Assembly: GCA_900323505.1 (NCBI GenBank) | Contig: OOIN01000048.1 | Coordinates: 248,001-312,000 of the forward strand | Length of the DNA: 64,000 nt | Direction: 5' to 3' | DNA from: Ustilago trichophora | Taxonomy: Eukaryota; Basidiomycota; Ustilaginomycetes; Ustilaginales; Ustilaginaceae | In this document: one piece after another, positions 20,245-30,238 of the stretch | Layout of the letters: each line of letters starts with the position of its first letter | Position numbering within the stretch: position 1 is the stretch's first letter | The notes under the pieces: model-generated | What the model was told of the DNA's origin: nothing | Seen by the model: the letters and a program-made list of their open reading frames with translations, nothing else | The model's database searches: none | Program-made: the position numbers and the translations under genes

Positions 20245-20700
20245 TTACTTTTTCTTTGGGCCGCCTAGAGGAGCACCGATATCCTTTCCACGCAATTTGA
20301 CGCCCAAAGCTCTTTCCAACTTGGCCAAGATTTGGGGGTTAGGGACGGCTTTTCCGCTTTCGTACTCTTGGACTACTTGGGGTTTTTCGTTGATTTTGGT
20401 GGCTAGATCTTTTTGGGTGAGGCCCTTTTCTTGACGTTTTTGACCGATGGTCTTGCCTACGGTGGGGGCAACCTTGGGTGGAGGGGCTACTTCGTTTTCG
20501 CGATCGAGTTTGGCGATTCTTTGATGGTCGGTTCCGATGTGACCTTTGTTGGTTCCTGCGGCTACTTTGCGATCGTTTTCGGTGATGGCGCCTACTTGAC
20601 GGGCTCGCTCGTAGGCTGTGGGCCCGGAGGTCGTGGATCCTCCAGAGGGTCGAACACCCCGTCCGATGACTGTTTTACTGTCCCAATCCGTGTTCGACAT
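20245..20700 (-). CDS. MBF1: Multiprotein bridging factor 1 (transcriptional coactivator)
   Basis: 151 residues, the usual size of the family. The N-terminal MBF1 domain begins MSNTDWDSKTVIGRG and is followed by a linker with the conserved sequence TDHQRIAKLDREN. The C-terminal helix-turn-helix (about residues 82-138) reads GQKRQEKGLTQKDLATKINE then VVQEYESGKAVPNPQILAKL, ending in a Lys-rich tail. MBF1 bridges TBP and bZIP activators such as Gcn4, and also prevents frameshifting at collided ribosomes. The ATG at 20700 gives the family N-terminus exactly. It lies convergent to the histidine kinase and upstream of, and parallel to, the CaMKK-like gene. Confidence 0.96.
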   Translation of the reverse strand: MSNTDWDSKTVIGRGVRPSGGSTTSGPTAYERARQVGAITENDRKVAAGTNKGHIGTDHQRIAKLDRENEVAPPPKVAPTVGKTIGQKRQEKGLTQKDLATKINEKPQVVQEYESGKAVPNPQILAKLERALGVKLRGKDIGAPLGGPKKK

Positions 20701-21287
20701 CTTCGATCGTAATCGTCTGGTTTAGAAGCAAAAAACAAAGAGGTTTCGTATGTGGATATACGTGCGATGGAGAAATGCGATACGGAAACTGTCTTGTCTC
20801 CACAAAATATCGTGTCGGTAGATGGTAGAAGATGATGTGGAAATAAACCAAAACGCCAAACAACAGCGCCACCCCAACCCTTTTTGCTTCCTCTGATTCC
20901 CCACCCACCAACTCTGGACCTAAGCCTGTGCACCACCCCTTTGCGAAGCCTGGTGAAGTCATCACTCTTCCTCCACCGCAAGCTCTATTTCACGTCGAAA
21001 ACGAGGCTCGATTACATAAGCACACAATCCCATTTCTCCACTTCAAGTCTTCCACGTCTTTCTCTCCTTTTCCAACCGCTTTCTCATTTTTTTTTCTCTC
21101 AATCTTTGTTCTTTGCATCGATGTAACAGTATCACAGGTCGCCGAAATTTATCTTCCGAGACCAACACAAAGGGTTAAACTCAGGGTCGATGGTGCGATA
21201 CTCTTCTTCTGACAGACTTTTGATAAAAAGACATGTTTTCCATGATTACAGATTTCCCTCCAAATCCATGTGGGTGAAAATATGCCG
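20701..21287. other. Spacer between MBF1 start and CaMKK stop
   Basis: 587 bp. The MBF1-proximal side would be its promoter; the other side is the kinase 3' UTR. Several TTTCTC and CACTTC words, no repeat element and no RNA gene seen. Confidence 0.5.
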
Positions 21288-23999
21288 TTACACTGTGGCT
21301 GCTTGCCTTTCTGCTTCGGTCTCGTCCTCGTGCTCGTCGGTCTGCTCGGGTTGCTGCTGGGTCGAGGTCGAGGTCGAGGTGGCAGTGCTGAAATAGGGAT
21401 TTTCGCGCTCGCCAGCTTCGCTCTGTGCGTCGTCAGATCGCTGACACTGGACATAGACCTCTGCTGCACCGGGAGGCGTTTGGATCGTCTCAGTGCGTGG
21501 GCTGGCGAACGTCGGTTGATCGGGGAGGAGTTTAGGCTTAGGTTTGGCTTTCTTCTTACCCAGCGCTGCTGCGTGTTCTTGGACGGTTTGGGCTCGTTGT
21601 GGCTGCTCCTTCTCCTCACCATCCTTGGACTCATCATCGTTGTTGTGGTGGCTTTGAAGCAGTACTTCCTCCCGTCGCTTTTTCTGTGCGGATTCGTCCG
21701 GCGATTCGTATTGCCGACCAGCACCACCAGAGCCAGAATGATGCTCCTTCTTGTCATGCTTCAATATCATCTCTGACAACTGAGCTGCAATGGCATCATC
21801 CGGTTTAGACGTGTCGGCAGTGTAATCGGTAGACGTGTGGCTTTGGCTACTGGTGTTGAGGCTGGAAGATCCTTGGGAGTGGTGTGCGTCTTTGGAGTCC
21901 ATCTCGTGCGGTTCTTCCGAAAAGGGCCATGCACCACCTTCGGATGTGGGAGAGGCAAACATGTCGGGTGATGCTGAACGGGGAGAATCCATGGTGATGA
22001 TCGGTGGGCCATTGTCTTGCTCCGGATCGGGTCTGTGGAGCGTGGAGATGGGGCCCGAGCGATTGCGCTGTAAAGGACCATTGCCGTCAGGTTCTTTAGG
22101 GGGCAATTCAAAGGTATGCATTTGCGGAGACTCAAACATGTAGGCTGCTGCTTTTTGAAGGCCGCGCACCTCTTCTTCTCCATCGTCCTTTTTAGCTTCG
22201 ATGTCGTCCTTGGTACTCTTTTGTGAGGACGAGGGAATAGGTGTCTCCTCCTTGATAGTGGCAACGTCGCCTGCCAGACTCTTCGCTGCACTGTCTGCGT
22301 TGGCATCATCAGCGCCGCTGTCTTTGGTGTTGGATCGGCTAGGCTTGTCCGGGCTGGGGGTAGAGGGTGGGAACCAGCTGCCGTCGTGATTGCTGCCACC
22401 CGAAGTGGATCGAGATGCTTCTCTGCGAGCTCGCTGCATGGATCCGCCCTTCTTGAAACGAGAAATGGCGCGGGCAAAGGTGAAGATGTTGGTGATCTTG
22501 CAAATGGCACAGTCGAGATCCTCGTCGGTGATCTCGGATACCACGCTCTCGATGTTGTCCTCCTTGGATAGCAAGATTCCGTCCTCGACCGCGAGCGTCC
22601 ATGGATGCTTACGCATTTCAGGAACAGTGATTCGCTTGTCTGGATCCTTGGTAAGCATCTTTTGCAGCAGATCTTTGAGGTCGTCAGAGAGATGAGTTGG
22701 GTAGTCGGGCTCGTCGTTCTTGATGGACTCGTACATCTCGTAGAAGTTGTCCTTGTTGAACGGCAAATGTCCTACTACCATGCAATACAGTGTGACACCA
22801 AAGGACCAGATGTCGTCGGATTTGCCGTGGTATTCTTGATGGCCAGCGGTGCAGAGTTCGGGACTCATAAAGGCAGGACTGCCAGCCGATTTCTGCATGG
22901 TGTCGTCGCCTGGCTTGAAGAACATTTCGGAAACGCCAAAGTCGACAATCTTGCACGTCTTGCGGTCTTCGCTGAGGAGGATGTTATCCGGCTTGATATC
23001 GCGATGGACGATTTCGTTCTCGTGGAGGTACTCGATACCCATGAGCACTTGGACAAAGTAGAGTCGAGCGACATCCTCGGGGAGTGGCTCTACACTCTCG
23101 TTGAGCTTGACGTCGATGACGGTGCCGTCTGGACAGTACTCAAAGACCATGTAGAGGCTGTCTTTGCTCGGATCGTCGAGCACCTCGAAGAGCTTGACGA
23201 CGTGTGGGTGATGGAGCTTCTTGAGAATAGCGATCTCGTGACGGATGTGGGTGAGGGGATCTTTGAGCTCATCGTCGTCATCGTTGTTGTTATTGTTGTC
23301 GCCACGAGCTGGTTCGCTGCGATTGCCTGCATCTTTGCGATCGAACTCGGCTCGAGCACGGGGACCTCTGCCTCTGCCTGGCTTGCGAAAGTTGACGGCG
23401 CGATGTGTTTTGCGGAGGCGGGTCTTGCCAAACTCTTTGACTGCGAATTGCACGCTCGGATCTTCCGTCAATATCGCTTTGCGGACTGTGCCGTAAGCCC
23501 CTCTTCCGATGAAATCGGTGATCTTGTACTGGTTGATGATCCTGGATCCATCGTCGAGGTCTCTGGATTTAGCATCGAGCGTCTCGCGATAATCATGGGA
23601 AGGGGTTCTCGACATGCTACGAGAGGGAGGTCGATCGTGTGCTGAGCCAGGTACGCCGAGAGAGGAAGTGGAAGCGGTCGACAAAGTGCGCATGGTGGAT
23701 TGACGTTGGGGTTGGTGCGAGTGATGATGCGAATGGGAATGGGAATGGGAATGAGAATGAGAATGAGAATGGGAATAAGAATGCGCATGGGAATGATTCG
23801 AAGCTGAGGCACTTTGTCGAGGTGATTGCGTGTCTTTGCGCTGCGGCGTTGACTGGCTCGGAGCTGCGGAAGCATCCTTCTGCTGGTGGTGGTGACTTGC
23901 CTGTTCAGACGAGGACTGTGCCAATTGTTTGATTCGTTGCTCCATGAAGGATGGCAGCTGGTCATCGTCTTCGGGAGAGCCCGAGATGAACTGCGACAT
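21288..23999 (-). CDS. CaMKK-type serine/threonine kinase (Ssp1/Tos3/Sak1-like)
   Basis: 903 residues. A disordered N-terminus includes an imperfect His-Ser tract (about residues 70-92). The kinase domain starts near residue 155 with ITDFIGRGAYGTVRKA and FAVKEF, and shows D334 in HRDIKPDN, DFG in KIVDFGVSEMF, and a SAGSPAFMSPEL activation segment. Between the glycine-loop lysine and helix C sits an insert of about 58 residues rich in Arg, Pro, Gly then Asn/Asp; CaMKKs carry a shorter Arg-Pro insert at this place. After the kinase domain, ITNIFTFARAISRFKKGG resembles the autoinhibitory/calmodulin-binding segment. Relatives activate SNF1/AMPK and CaMK. The long C-terminus is disordered and acidic. 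Confidence 0.9.
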   Translation of the reverse strand: MSQFISGSPEDDDQLPSFMEQRIKQLAQSSSEQASHHHQQKDASAAPSQSTPQRKDTQSPRQSASASNHSHAHSYSHSHSHSHSHSHSHSHHHSHQPQRQSTMRTLSTASTSSLGVPGSAHDRPPSRSMSRTPSHDYRETLDAKSRDLDDGSRIINQYKITDFIGRGAYGTVRKAILTEDPSVQFAVKEFGKTRLRKTHRAVNFRKPGRGRGPRARAEFDRKDAGNRSEPARGDNNNNNDDDDELKDPLTHIRHEIAILKKLHHPHVVKLFEVLDDPSKDSLYMVFEYCPDGTVIDVKLNESVEPLPEDVARLYFVQVLMGIEYLHENEIVHRDIKPDNILLSEDRKTCKIVDFGVSEMFFKPGDDTMQKSAGSPAFMSPELCTAGHQEYHGKSDDIWSFGVTLYCMVVGHLPFNKDNFYEMYESIKNDEPDYPTHLSDDLKDLLQKMLTKDPDKRITVPEMRKHPWTLAVEDGILLSKEDNIESVVSEITDEDLDCAICKITNIFTFARAISRFKKGGSMQRARREASRSTSGGSNHDGSWFPPSTPSPDKPSRSNTKDSGADDANADSAAKSLAGDVATIKEETPIPSSSQKSTKDDIEAKKDDGEEEVRGLQKAAAYMFESPQMHTFELPPKEPDGNGPLQRNRSGPISTLHRPDPEQDNGPPIITMDSPRSASPDMFASPTSEGGAWPFSEEPHEMDSKDAHHSQGSSSLNTSSQSHTSTDYTADTSKPDDAIAAQLSEMILKHDKKEHHSGSGGAGRQYESPDESAQKKRREEVLLQSHHNNDDESKDGEEKEQPQRAQTVQEHAAALGKKKAKPKPKLLPDQPTFASPRTETIQTPPGAAEVYVQCQRSDDAQSEAGERENPYFSTATSTSTSTQQQPEQTDEHEDETEAERQAATV
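23722..23796. repeat. Imperfect hexanucleotide minisatellite coding for His-Ser
   Basis: Plus strand reads repeated GGGAAT/GAGAAT units; on the coding (minus) strand these give alternating His and Ser codons inside the kinase N-terminus. In-frame unit gain or loss is expected to be tolerated. Confidence 0.75.
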
Positions 24000-25474
24000 T
24001 ATTTTTTGGCTTGAGTTCTGAGAATGGGTGCCTGTGGTGCTTTGTTGTACCTCGAGAGTGTGGAGACGGGGTCAAGGGTCGAAGCTTGAATGATGTGACT
24101 TGAGAGTGAACGAGTCGCGAAATGTGATGAGAGTAGGTAACGGCAGCGGTTGAACTTGAAAGGTGATGGTGAGTCAGGAAGCTTTGGTCGAGGCAACGAG
24201 ATGGCATCTCAATAGAATGGTGCACACGGATCTGAAAGCGAGAGTGAGTGAGTGATTGGCGTGGTGGATGGTCGGACTTGGAAAATGTGAATGTGCTCAA
24301 TGCTCAGACTATGACAGCCGAATCGCGCTTCGAGAGACAAGCGGAAAAGCTGCGCTAAAAAATCGCTCCAAATCGATCCCATGAAATTCTTCGGATCATC
24401 CTGTACAGTACAGTAGAGTACCGCTGCAAACTCCTTCGCACTTGCCGCTAAAGTGGTTATCCCACAGCATTACGGATCACCGAATCAAGCAGACGCTGCA
24501 AAGCTGTACACAGCGACCTTGGACAAAGTAGATCAAGACCCAGTCAGAAAATCGCTACTGTATCTCGACAACTTCGCTTGTTGTCGGCATTTGGATTTGA
24601 TTCGGATAGAGGACACACTACGAGATTAGGCGCATGCACACACCACCTCTTGTCAGAAGACAACAAGAACACGCGTGCACTTCAAAAGAGAATGTGTGTG
24701 GAGGCTTGTGCACGCTTCTTATGTTCTTTTGATGCCGTGACAGTTGAGAGAGATGCGAATCTTCCGATCGGATCATGTACAGGTACAGTAGCGTGTGACA
24801 GTCATCAACGTGGACAACGTTGCAACCGAATCCGACTCACTCTTTTGTACTTCTTCAGAATCACAAAGAGGCGCTCATCAAATCACCCAGATCAGCGCAC
24901 GCCTCTCCAGATCATCTTGAGAGTGCAGCAACAACACATTCCCCGACTTGAAACGGCGTAGGATGGCTTGAGTCGCGCTCACATACTCTACCGAAAAGAC
25001 TAACCTAACCGTCATTTTGGTACAAGTCGGACCAATCGCATTTGACAGTACTCTGAGCTCTCAGCCTCAACCTGAGCCTGAGCTTGAGTCAAGTATCAGG
25101 CGTCGGATGATTGAGAAAGTGCGCTTATGCATGCAGTGCATGCCGTTGTACAGCCTGCATTCATCTTCACAAAATTCCCGCGGCAACAATCCATCGATTC
25201 GCAATTTAATCGCCGTGCGAGACGCCAACATTTTGTCTCCACTTTTGGGCGCCACCATGCGAGAGCTCCAACAATTCTCGACTGAGCTTTCCAACATCTT
25301 CCAATTCTCCTCCATTACCACGTCCAATAGGCCACCGCAAGCAGTTTAGCAGTCGATTGTTACCCTGTGGCCCCTCTACAATACCTCACTCCGATCGAGT
25401 CAGGCCACGACAATGACGATACCAGCTGCGACTCAGTAATACGTCGGGGCTCACTTTAAGCTCTCCTGCCCATC
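24000..25474. other. Divergent spacer between kinase and F-box gene
   Basis: About 1.5 kb with no recognisable gene. A CTGTACAGTACAGTAGAGTA tract at 24401-24420 and a GTACAGGTACAGTAG stretch near 24778 belong to the recurrent spacer motif. Frames at 24578-24961 and 25017-25349 lack domains. Confidence 0.55.
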
Positions 25475-27820
25475 ATGGATCGCCTGCTCGCCGATGAGAC
25501 CATACTGCGCATCTTTAGCTACCTCGATGCTCCAGATCTCACTCGCTTGCAATCCGTCAGCTCGCATCTCCGCACCTTGGCAAAGGATCGCCATCTCTGG
25601 AAACGTCTCTTCTACTACTCATTTGTACAGCCAACCCATGGTCCGTCAATCAGTCTTGCGAGCTCCTCCAAACTACCAACTCTTCGTGAGCTCAGATCGC
25701 TGCTTCTACACCAGAACATTCCGTCTGGAAAGCATGTCGTAGGCGATGGCACTAGAAACATCCACCGTTTGCCTCGCCGCTTCTATAGCCAGTCCACTGC
25801 CTCCAACACAGAGGTCTCGTCAGAAGAGCAAGCCGAAAGTGTTCTCTCTTCGCTCTATTCAGATGGCGCTGCTCTCCAGGACACTTCCAGAGATCATCTG
25901 CTTGACTGGGAGCAACTCTTCCGTGTTTCCACCAACTGGCAAGGCGGCAACTTTGCCGTCTCGGAATTGCTCTCGGAACCTCGAAGACGAAACTCCAATG
26001 CTCAAGAGCCACCCAAAGCGTCGACGTCGCAACACACAATCGTCAGGGTCTCAAACAATTTCATCTTTACTTCATCTCCTTCTCATGGCCAAGATGCCGC
26101 ATCAGCTCCCACCATCTCCGTCTATCCAGCTGAGTATGCCCCAAACAATGCTGGCAACGCCGGGTCGAATGCAGGCTTTGTCCCGAAGGATCTGCAACAC
26201 AGAATTCCAGTTGCACGCTTTTCGTCACCAGGGCTGCGTAGACTCTTATCACAGCGTCTTACCGACACCGAGCCGCCGCAAGCTCACATTACAGAGATTG
26301 CAGTCGATGCTGCTGTCTCTGATGCATCTTCTGCCAATGCCTCGAGCCACCGCAAACGTAAGGTGGCGGTTGACGAACAAGCAGCCCTTCCGAATGCGAG
26401 GATCCTTGTTGCATATTCAAACGGTCACTTCAGCATATTCTTGCTCCAAACTATGCCAGGCAGGGTGGAGGCCAATGAGGAAGTGTTTCACAGTCGCACA
26501 CCACCGAGCTCAGGCGATCACATCGTTATGGCTGCGCTTCACTTTCCTACTTTTGTGCTTTGCTCATCCAGCTTCGACGTGGCCATTTACCAGATAAGTA
26601 CCTCTTCATCTGGCTCAATGCAGCTCAACCTGGTTCAGCGCATGTCGAGCTATCGTTGCTCCTGGCCAGCAGCTCTCCGTCTCAAAAAGCTACCGTATCA
26701 CGATGTATCCAAACGAACGCGACGGTCTTCTAGCTCTTCGTCACCCGAGCGCAGCTTGAAGCACCAGCATCGTCAAGAGGCAGCATTCCGTGTCACACTA
26801 GCCTACTCCACACCAAGCTATCCATCATCCTGGAGCATCTCCGTCCAAGAACTTGTCGTGCGACTCAACCTCGATTCGATGACAACATCTCCCGTACAGG
26901 TCACCAGCCGTCACGCCACCGCCAAGCATCCGTTCAGGCCGACACCCATCGACCTGAGGGGTCGTTCCATGCTCGGAGCCGATTACCGATCATCTGCACC
27001 GCCCAACACGACGGACAGCTCAGCTCGGAACCGCCTGCCAAATTTGACGGGCGAGTCTCCCCCACGCAGCAGAACGACCAGCTTGACCTACGATGACCCT
27101 TTTGTTGTCGTAGGAGCCAGCGACAATCTGCTCGAGGTGTACGAACTGCTCGGTGCGACCACCTATGTTCGCCGCGATCTAGACGCAAGTCCAGCATCCT
27201 TGCCTCGTCCAGCGACGGCAACCCCAGTCTCACAGAGGGACGCCCTCCGCTTGATCCATCGTCGCAGACTGCATGGTCACACCGCAAGCGTACACAGCGT
27301 TGCGCTCGAAGATGGAAGATGTGTCAGTGGAAGTGCCGATGGTAGCGTCATGGTGTGGAGTTTGGGCGATCGTTCCAACGAGACCGACTCGATTGCTAGC
27401 GTCATGCGCAATACTCGTAGATCTGCATACACTAAAGCGACAGGAGCAGCCTCAACTTCCTCCACGATCCTCGAGGAAGAGGAAGGCGATGAAGCCGCAT
27501 CCCATATGACCCATGTTCTCACTCTCCGCACTCCGACCGAGCTAGACCCACAAGACTCTCGCGTTGTCCACGACAGACACACAAACCCTGTCCGACCCTC
27601 GCAACCTCGACGCATGGGCCCATCCCTAGGACAGCTCGTTCGCAGCCGTGTCCTCGACCGTCAAAGCAGAGGCGTCATCCGCTGGGTCTCGACGGCTTTC
27701 GACAAGATCGTCAGCATCGTCGCGTATCCCGATGCAGTCTCAAGCCCAAATCAAGTTTCAAGCGTCTCGACTGACGCTCGATACCAGCGAGAACGAGTGC
27801 AGGTCTGGAGCTTTGGATGA
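25475..27820 (+). CDS. F-box and WD40-repeat protein
   Basis: 781 residues, single exon. The N-terminal F-box (about residues 1-46) reads LADETILRIFSYLDAPDLTR, then VSSHLRTLAKDRHLWKRLF, which would bind Skp1. The middle is Ser/Thr-rich with hydrophobic strands that may form degenerate propeller blades (for example ARILVAYSNGHFSIFLL and HIVMAALHFPTFVLCSS). A clear WD40 blade lies near residues 590-630 (HGHTASVHSVALEDGRCVSG ... SVMVWSLGD) and a last one closes the protein (RVQVWSFG). The likely role is a substrate receptor of an SCF ubiquitin ligase; the substrate cannot be read from sequence. The ATG at 25475 is directly before the F-box and is well supported. Confidence 0.82.
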   Translation: MDRLLADETILRIFSYLDAPDLTRLQSVSSHLRTLAKDRHLWKRLFYYSFVQPTHGPSISLASSSKLPTLRELRSLLLHQNIPSGKHVVGDGTRNIHRLPRRFYSQSTASNTEVSSEEQAESVLSSLYSDGAALQDTSRDHLLDWEQLFRVSTNWQGGNFAVSELLSEPRRRNSNAQEPPKASTSQHTIVRVSNNFIFTSSPSHGQDAASAPTISVYPAEYAPNNAGNAGSNAGFVPKDLQHRIPVARFSSPGLRRLLSQRLTDTEPPQAHITEIAVDAAVSDASSANASSHRKRKVAVDEQAALPNARILVAYSNGHFSIFLLQTMPGRVEANEEVFHSRTPPSSGDHIVMAALHFPTFVLCSSSFDVAIYQISTSSSGSMQLNLVQRMSSYRCSWPAALRLKKLPYHDVSKRTRRSSSSSSPERSLKHQHRQEAAFRVTLAYSTPSYPSSWSISVQELVVRLNLDSMTTSPVQVTSRHATAKHPFRPTPIDLRGRSMLGADYRSSAPPNTTDSSARNRLPNLTGESPPRSRTTSLTYDDPFVVVGASDNLLEVYELLGATTYVRRDLDASPASLPRPATATPVSQRDALRLIHRRRLHGHTASVHSVALEDGRCVSGSADGSVMVWSLGDRSNETDSIASVMRNTRRSAYTKATGAASTSSTILEEEEGDEAASHMTHVLTLRTPTELDPQDSRVVHDRHTNPVRPSQPRRMGPSLGQLVRSRVLDRQSRGVIRWVSTAFDKIVSIVAYPDAVSSPNQVSSVSTDARYQRERVQVWSFG

Positions 27821-28213
27821 TTTTGTATCTCCAAGACGCTTTTTCTCTGTATTTTTAATCTGTATCTATACCACCACTGCAGCAATACAGCACCCTGCAT
27901 CCTCCCTGACATCCCTGACAACATTGTAGACGTTTCTATCGGCTTGAATGCAACGCTATACAGTAGCAAGGATCCGAGAGAGAAAGACGCCCCGCATCAA
28001 AGTGTTAGATTTGCTCAAAGAAGCGGAACTCGGGATTCGACCAAAAAAAAAAAATAGCCGAAAGCTCCACCTCGAAAAACCCAAATTTTTCGAAGATTCG
28101 CGCAAACTGTCCCAACGCCTCGCGAGCCTTGACCTTTCTCTCCTTCGTGTTTACTCTTCTCCTTTCGACGACCAACCCTCACACTAGACGGTCTGTTCCT
28201 GCTATTCGAAAGG
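27821..28213. promoter_or_regulatory. Spacer and ROK1 promoter with RRPE-like element
   Basis: 393 bp between the F-box gene and ROK1, both plus-strand. CCAAATTTTTCG at 28081-28092 (reverse complement CGAAAAATTTGG) resembles the ribosomal-RNA-processing element known from yeast promoters. A CT-rich leader follows at 28120-28200. Function is inferred. Confidence 0.35.
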
Positions 28214-30061
28214 ATGGACATCTTCCGAACGCTAGCTGGCGGAGGAGCCAGCTTCGACAAGAAACGTTTTCAGAACGACCTCAAGATCTTTGGTGGTGCT
28301 GCTGATGAGGCTTCGACCTCTGGTATTGCTTCGCCGTCGGGGGGCTCGGGTTCGGGTAAGCGTAAGCGTAAGCGCGATGCTGCTGCTGACTCGGCAGCAG
28401 GGGGCAAGGTGAACAAGGAGGATAGGGATGGTAGCGCGGCAGCGGGGAAGAAGGTTATTGTTCCGGATGGGCTGGATTTCTTTGGTTCGGCGGCGAGGAG
28501 TAAAAGTACCACTTCGGCGGTGGAGAGAGAGGAGAGGCTGAGTAGGAAAGAGGGAAAGCGTAAGGCTGATGTCGAGGCTTCTGACTCCGAGTCTGACGAC
28601 GACGAAGACGAAGACGAAGAAGAGCGCGAGGATGAGCCACCTGTCACAAAGGCCACCTTGAGCACCTTCCTCAAGAAGCACAAGATCAAGTTGAAAGGCA
28701 CCGACGTTCCACTCCCCATGTCTTCCTGGAGAGAACTCGAGACCCGTTTCAACGTCTCTCCTTGGCTCCGTACCAACCTTGAAAAGTATGGCTGGGGAAT
28801 CCCTACAGCCATCCAAAAGGGAGCCATGCCTGTCCTCCTCGCCAACCGAGACCTTCTCGCCGGAGCCCCCACAGGCTCAGGTAAAACACTCGCCTTCCTC
28901 CTTCCCTTGATCCACCATCTTCGCGCTCCTTCCAAAAAAGAAAATTTTCGCGCCGTTATCGTCTCCCCCACCCGCGAACTGGCCCAACAGATCTACGATC
29001 AGCTTCGTCGTCTCTCCGAGGGGCGCAATTTCCGTATCTGCGTATTGACCAAAACTGCAGATGCCTCTTCAATCGCTGGTGCTGCTGACCCATCCAAGAG
29101 GAAGAAGTTCGACATTCTCATTACCACCCCTCTTCGTCTGGTGCATACGGTGGAGAAGGAGGAGGTGGACTTGTCCAATGTTCGTCATTTGGTGTTGGAT
29201 GAGGCGGATCGATTGTTGGAAGAAGGTTTTTTGCAACAGACCGATTCGATTCTCGCCGCATGTTCGCATCCTCATCTGCGCAAAGCGCTATTCTCGGCAA
29301 CGCTTCCCGCCGGCGTCGAAGAGATGGCTAAAACGTTTATGGTCGACGAATGCCGAATCATCGTAGGAACCAAGGATTCGGCTACGGAGACCATCAAGCA
29401 AGAACTCCAATTCGTCGGTTCCGAGGATGGAAAACTCCACGCCTTGCGATCGCTCATCCAACAAGGAGGACTCAAACCGCCCGTACTGATGTTTGTACAG
29501 AGTATCGAGCGAGCCAAGGATCTTTTCCACGAGCTTGTCTACGATGGATTGCATGTCGATGTCATCCACAGCGAACGGCCCAAGGTTCAACGAGAAGGAG
29601 TGATCTCTGCGTTCAAACGTGGAGATGTATGGGTGTTGATCTGTACCGAATTGATGGCAAGAGGTATTGATTTCAAAGGTGTTCAGCTGGTGATCAACTA
29701 TGATTTCCCGCAATCGGTGCAATCGTACATCCACAGGATCGGAAGGACGGGCAGAGCGGGTAGGCAAGGTAGAGCGATTACGTATTTTACAAAGGAAGAC
29801 GCGGGGCATTTGAAAACGGTCGTCAATGTCATGCGACAGAGTGGATGCCAAGTTCCTCAGTGGATGTTGGAGTTGAAGAATCCGAACAAGAAGGAGAGGA
29901 AGAGGTTGAAACAGAGAGCGCCCGAGAGGAAGGAGATCAGAACGAGTGCGGCGAGTAGTGTAGGGAGGAGAGCGGCGAATAAGAGGAAGGACATGATTGC
30001 TGCTAGTAAGCGCAGGAAGATGGTGGAAGGTGAGGGGTTGAAGGGGAAGAGCGAGAAATGA
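28214..30061 (+). CDS. ROK1: ATP-dependent RNA helicase ROK1 (DEAD-box, DDX52 family)
   Basis: 615 residues. The N-terminus MDIFRTLAGGGASFDKKRF is the ROK1 hallmark, followed by a Lys/acidic low-complexity linker. The Q-motif region reads GIPTAIQKGAMPVLL. Helicase motifs follow in order: GAPTGSGKT (I), SPTRELAQQ (Ia), TPLRL (Ib), DEAD (II), SAT (III), TELMARGIDF (V) and HRIGRTGRAGR (VI). The tail is very basic. ROK1 acts in the nucleolus in 18S rRNA maturation together with Rrp5 and releases snR30-type contacts. The intact motif set implies an active enzyme. Start is the first ATG before the conserved N-terminus. It is convergent with SGD1, another 18S factor, across only 177 bp. Confidence 0.96.
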   Translation: MDIFRTLAGGGASFDKKRFQNDLKIFGGAADEASTSGIASPSGGSGSGKRKRKRDAAADSAAGGKVNKEDRDGSAAAGKKVIVPDGLDFFGSAARSKSTTSAVEREERLSRKEGKRKADVEASDSESDDDEDEDEEEREDEPPVTKATLSTFLKKHKIKLKGTDVPLPMSSWRELETRFNVSPWLRTNLEKYGWGIPTAIQKGAMPVLLANRDLLAGAPTGSGKTLAFLLPLIHHLRAPSKKENFRAVIVSPTRELAQQIYDQLRRLSEGRNFRICVLTKTADASSIAGAADPSKRKKFDILITTPLRLVHTVEKEEVDLSNVRHLVLDEADRLLEEGFLQQTDSILAACSHPHLRKALFSATLPAGVEEMAKTFMVDECRIIVGTKDSATETIKQELQFVGSEDGKLHALRSLIQQGGLKPPVLMFVQSIERAKDLFHELVYDGLHVDVIHSERPKVQREGVISAFKRGDVWVLICTELMARGIDFKGVQLVINYDFPQSVQSYIHRIGRTGRAGRQGRAITYFTKEDAGHLKTVVNVMRQSGCQVPQWMLELKNPNKKERKRLKQRAPERKEIRTSAASSVGRRAANKRKDMIAASKRRKMVEGEGLKGKSEK

Positions 30062-30238
30062 GCAGAGTAGTTGCAAAGTTATGCATCTGTTCATTCACAC
30101 ACTTTCACAGCAATGCAGATCGATTTCCACACCCAGCATACAGAGCAAAGGGGGGAGAAAAAAAAGTTGCATTTGTGATCCTGAGCATGCATACAGTCAA
30201 GAATCGGTACACATGAACTGTACAGTATGACCGTTGGT

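Noticed and set aside
21149..21776. Frames overlapping the 3' end of the CaMKK gene
   Set aside because: Shadows of the kinase C-terminal coding sequence in other frames; hydrophobic runs arise from antisense of Glu/Lys-rich codons.
22605..23645. 346-codon frame antisense to the kinase domain
   Set aside because: Mirrors the kinase coding sequence; Val/Leu/Asp-rich with no independent homology.
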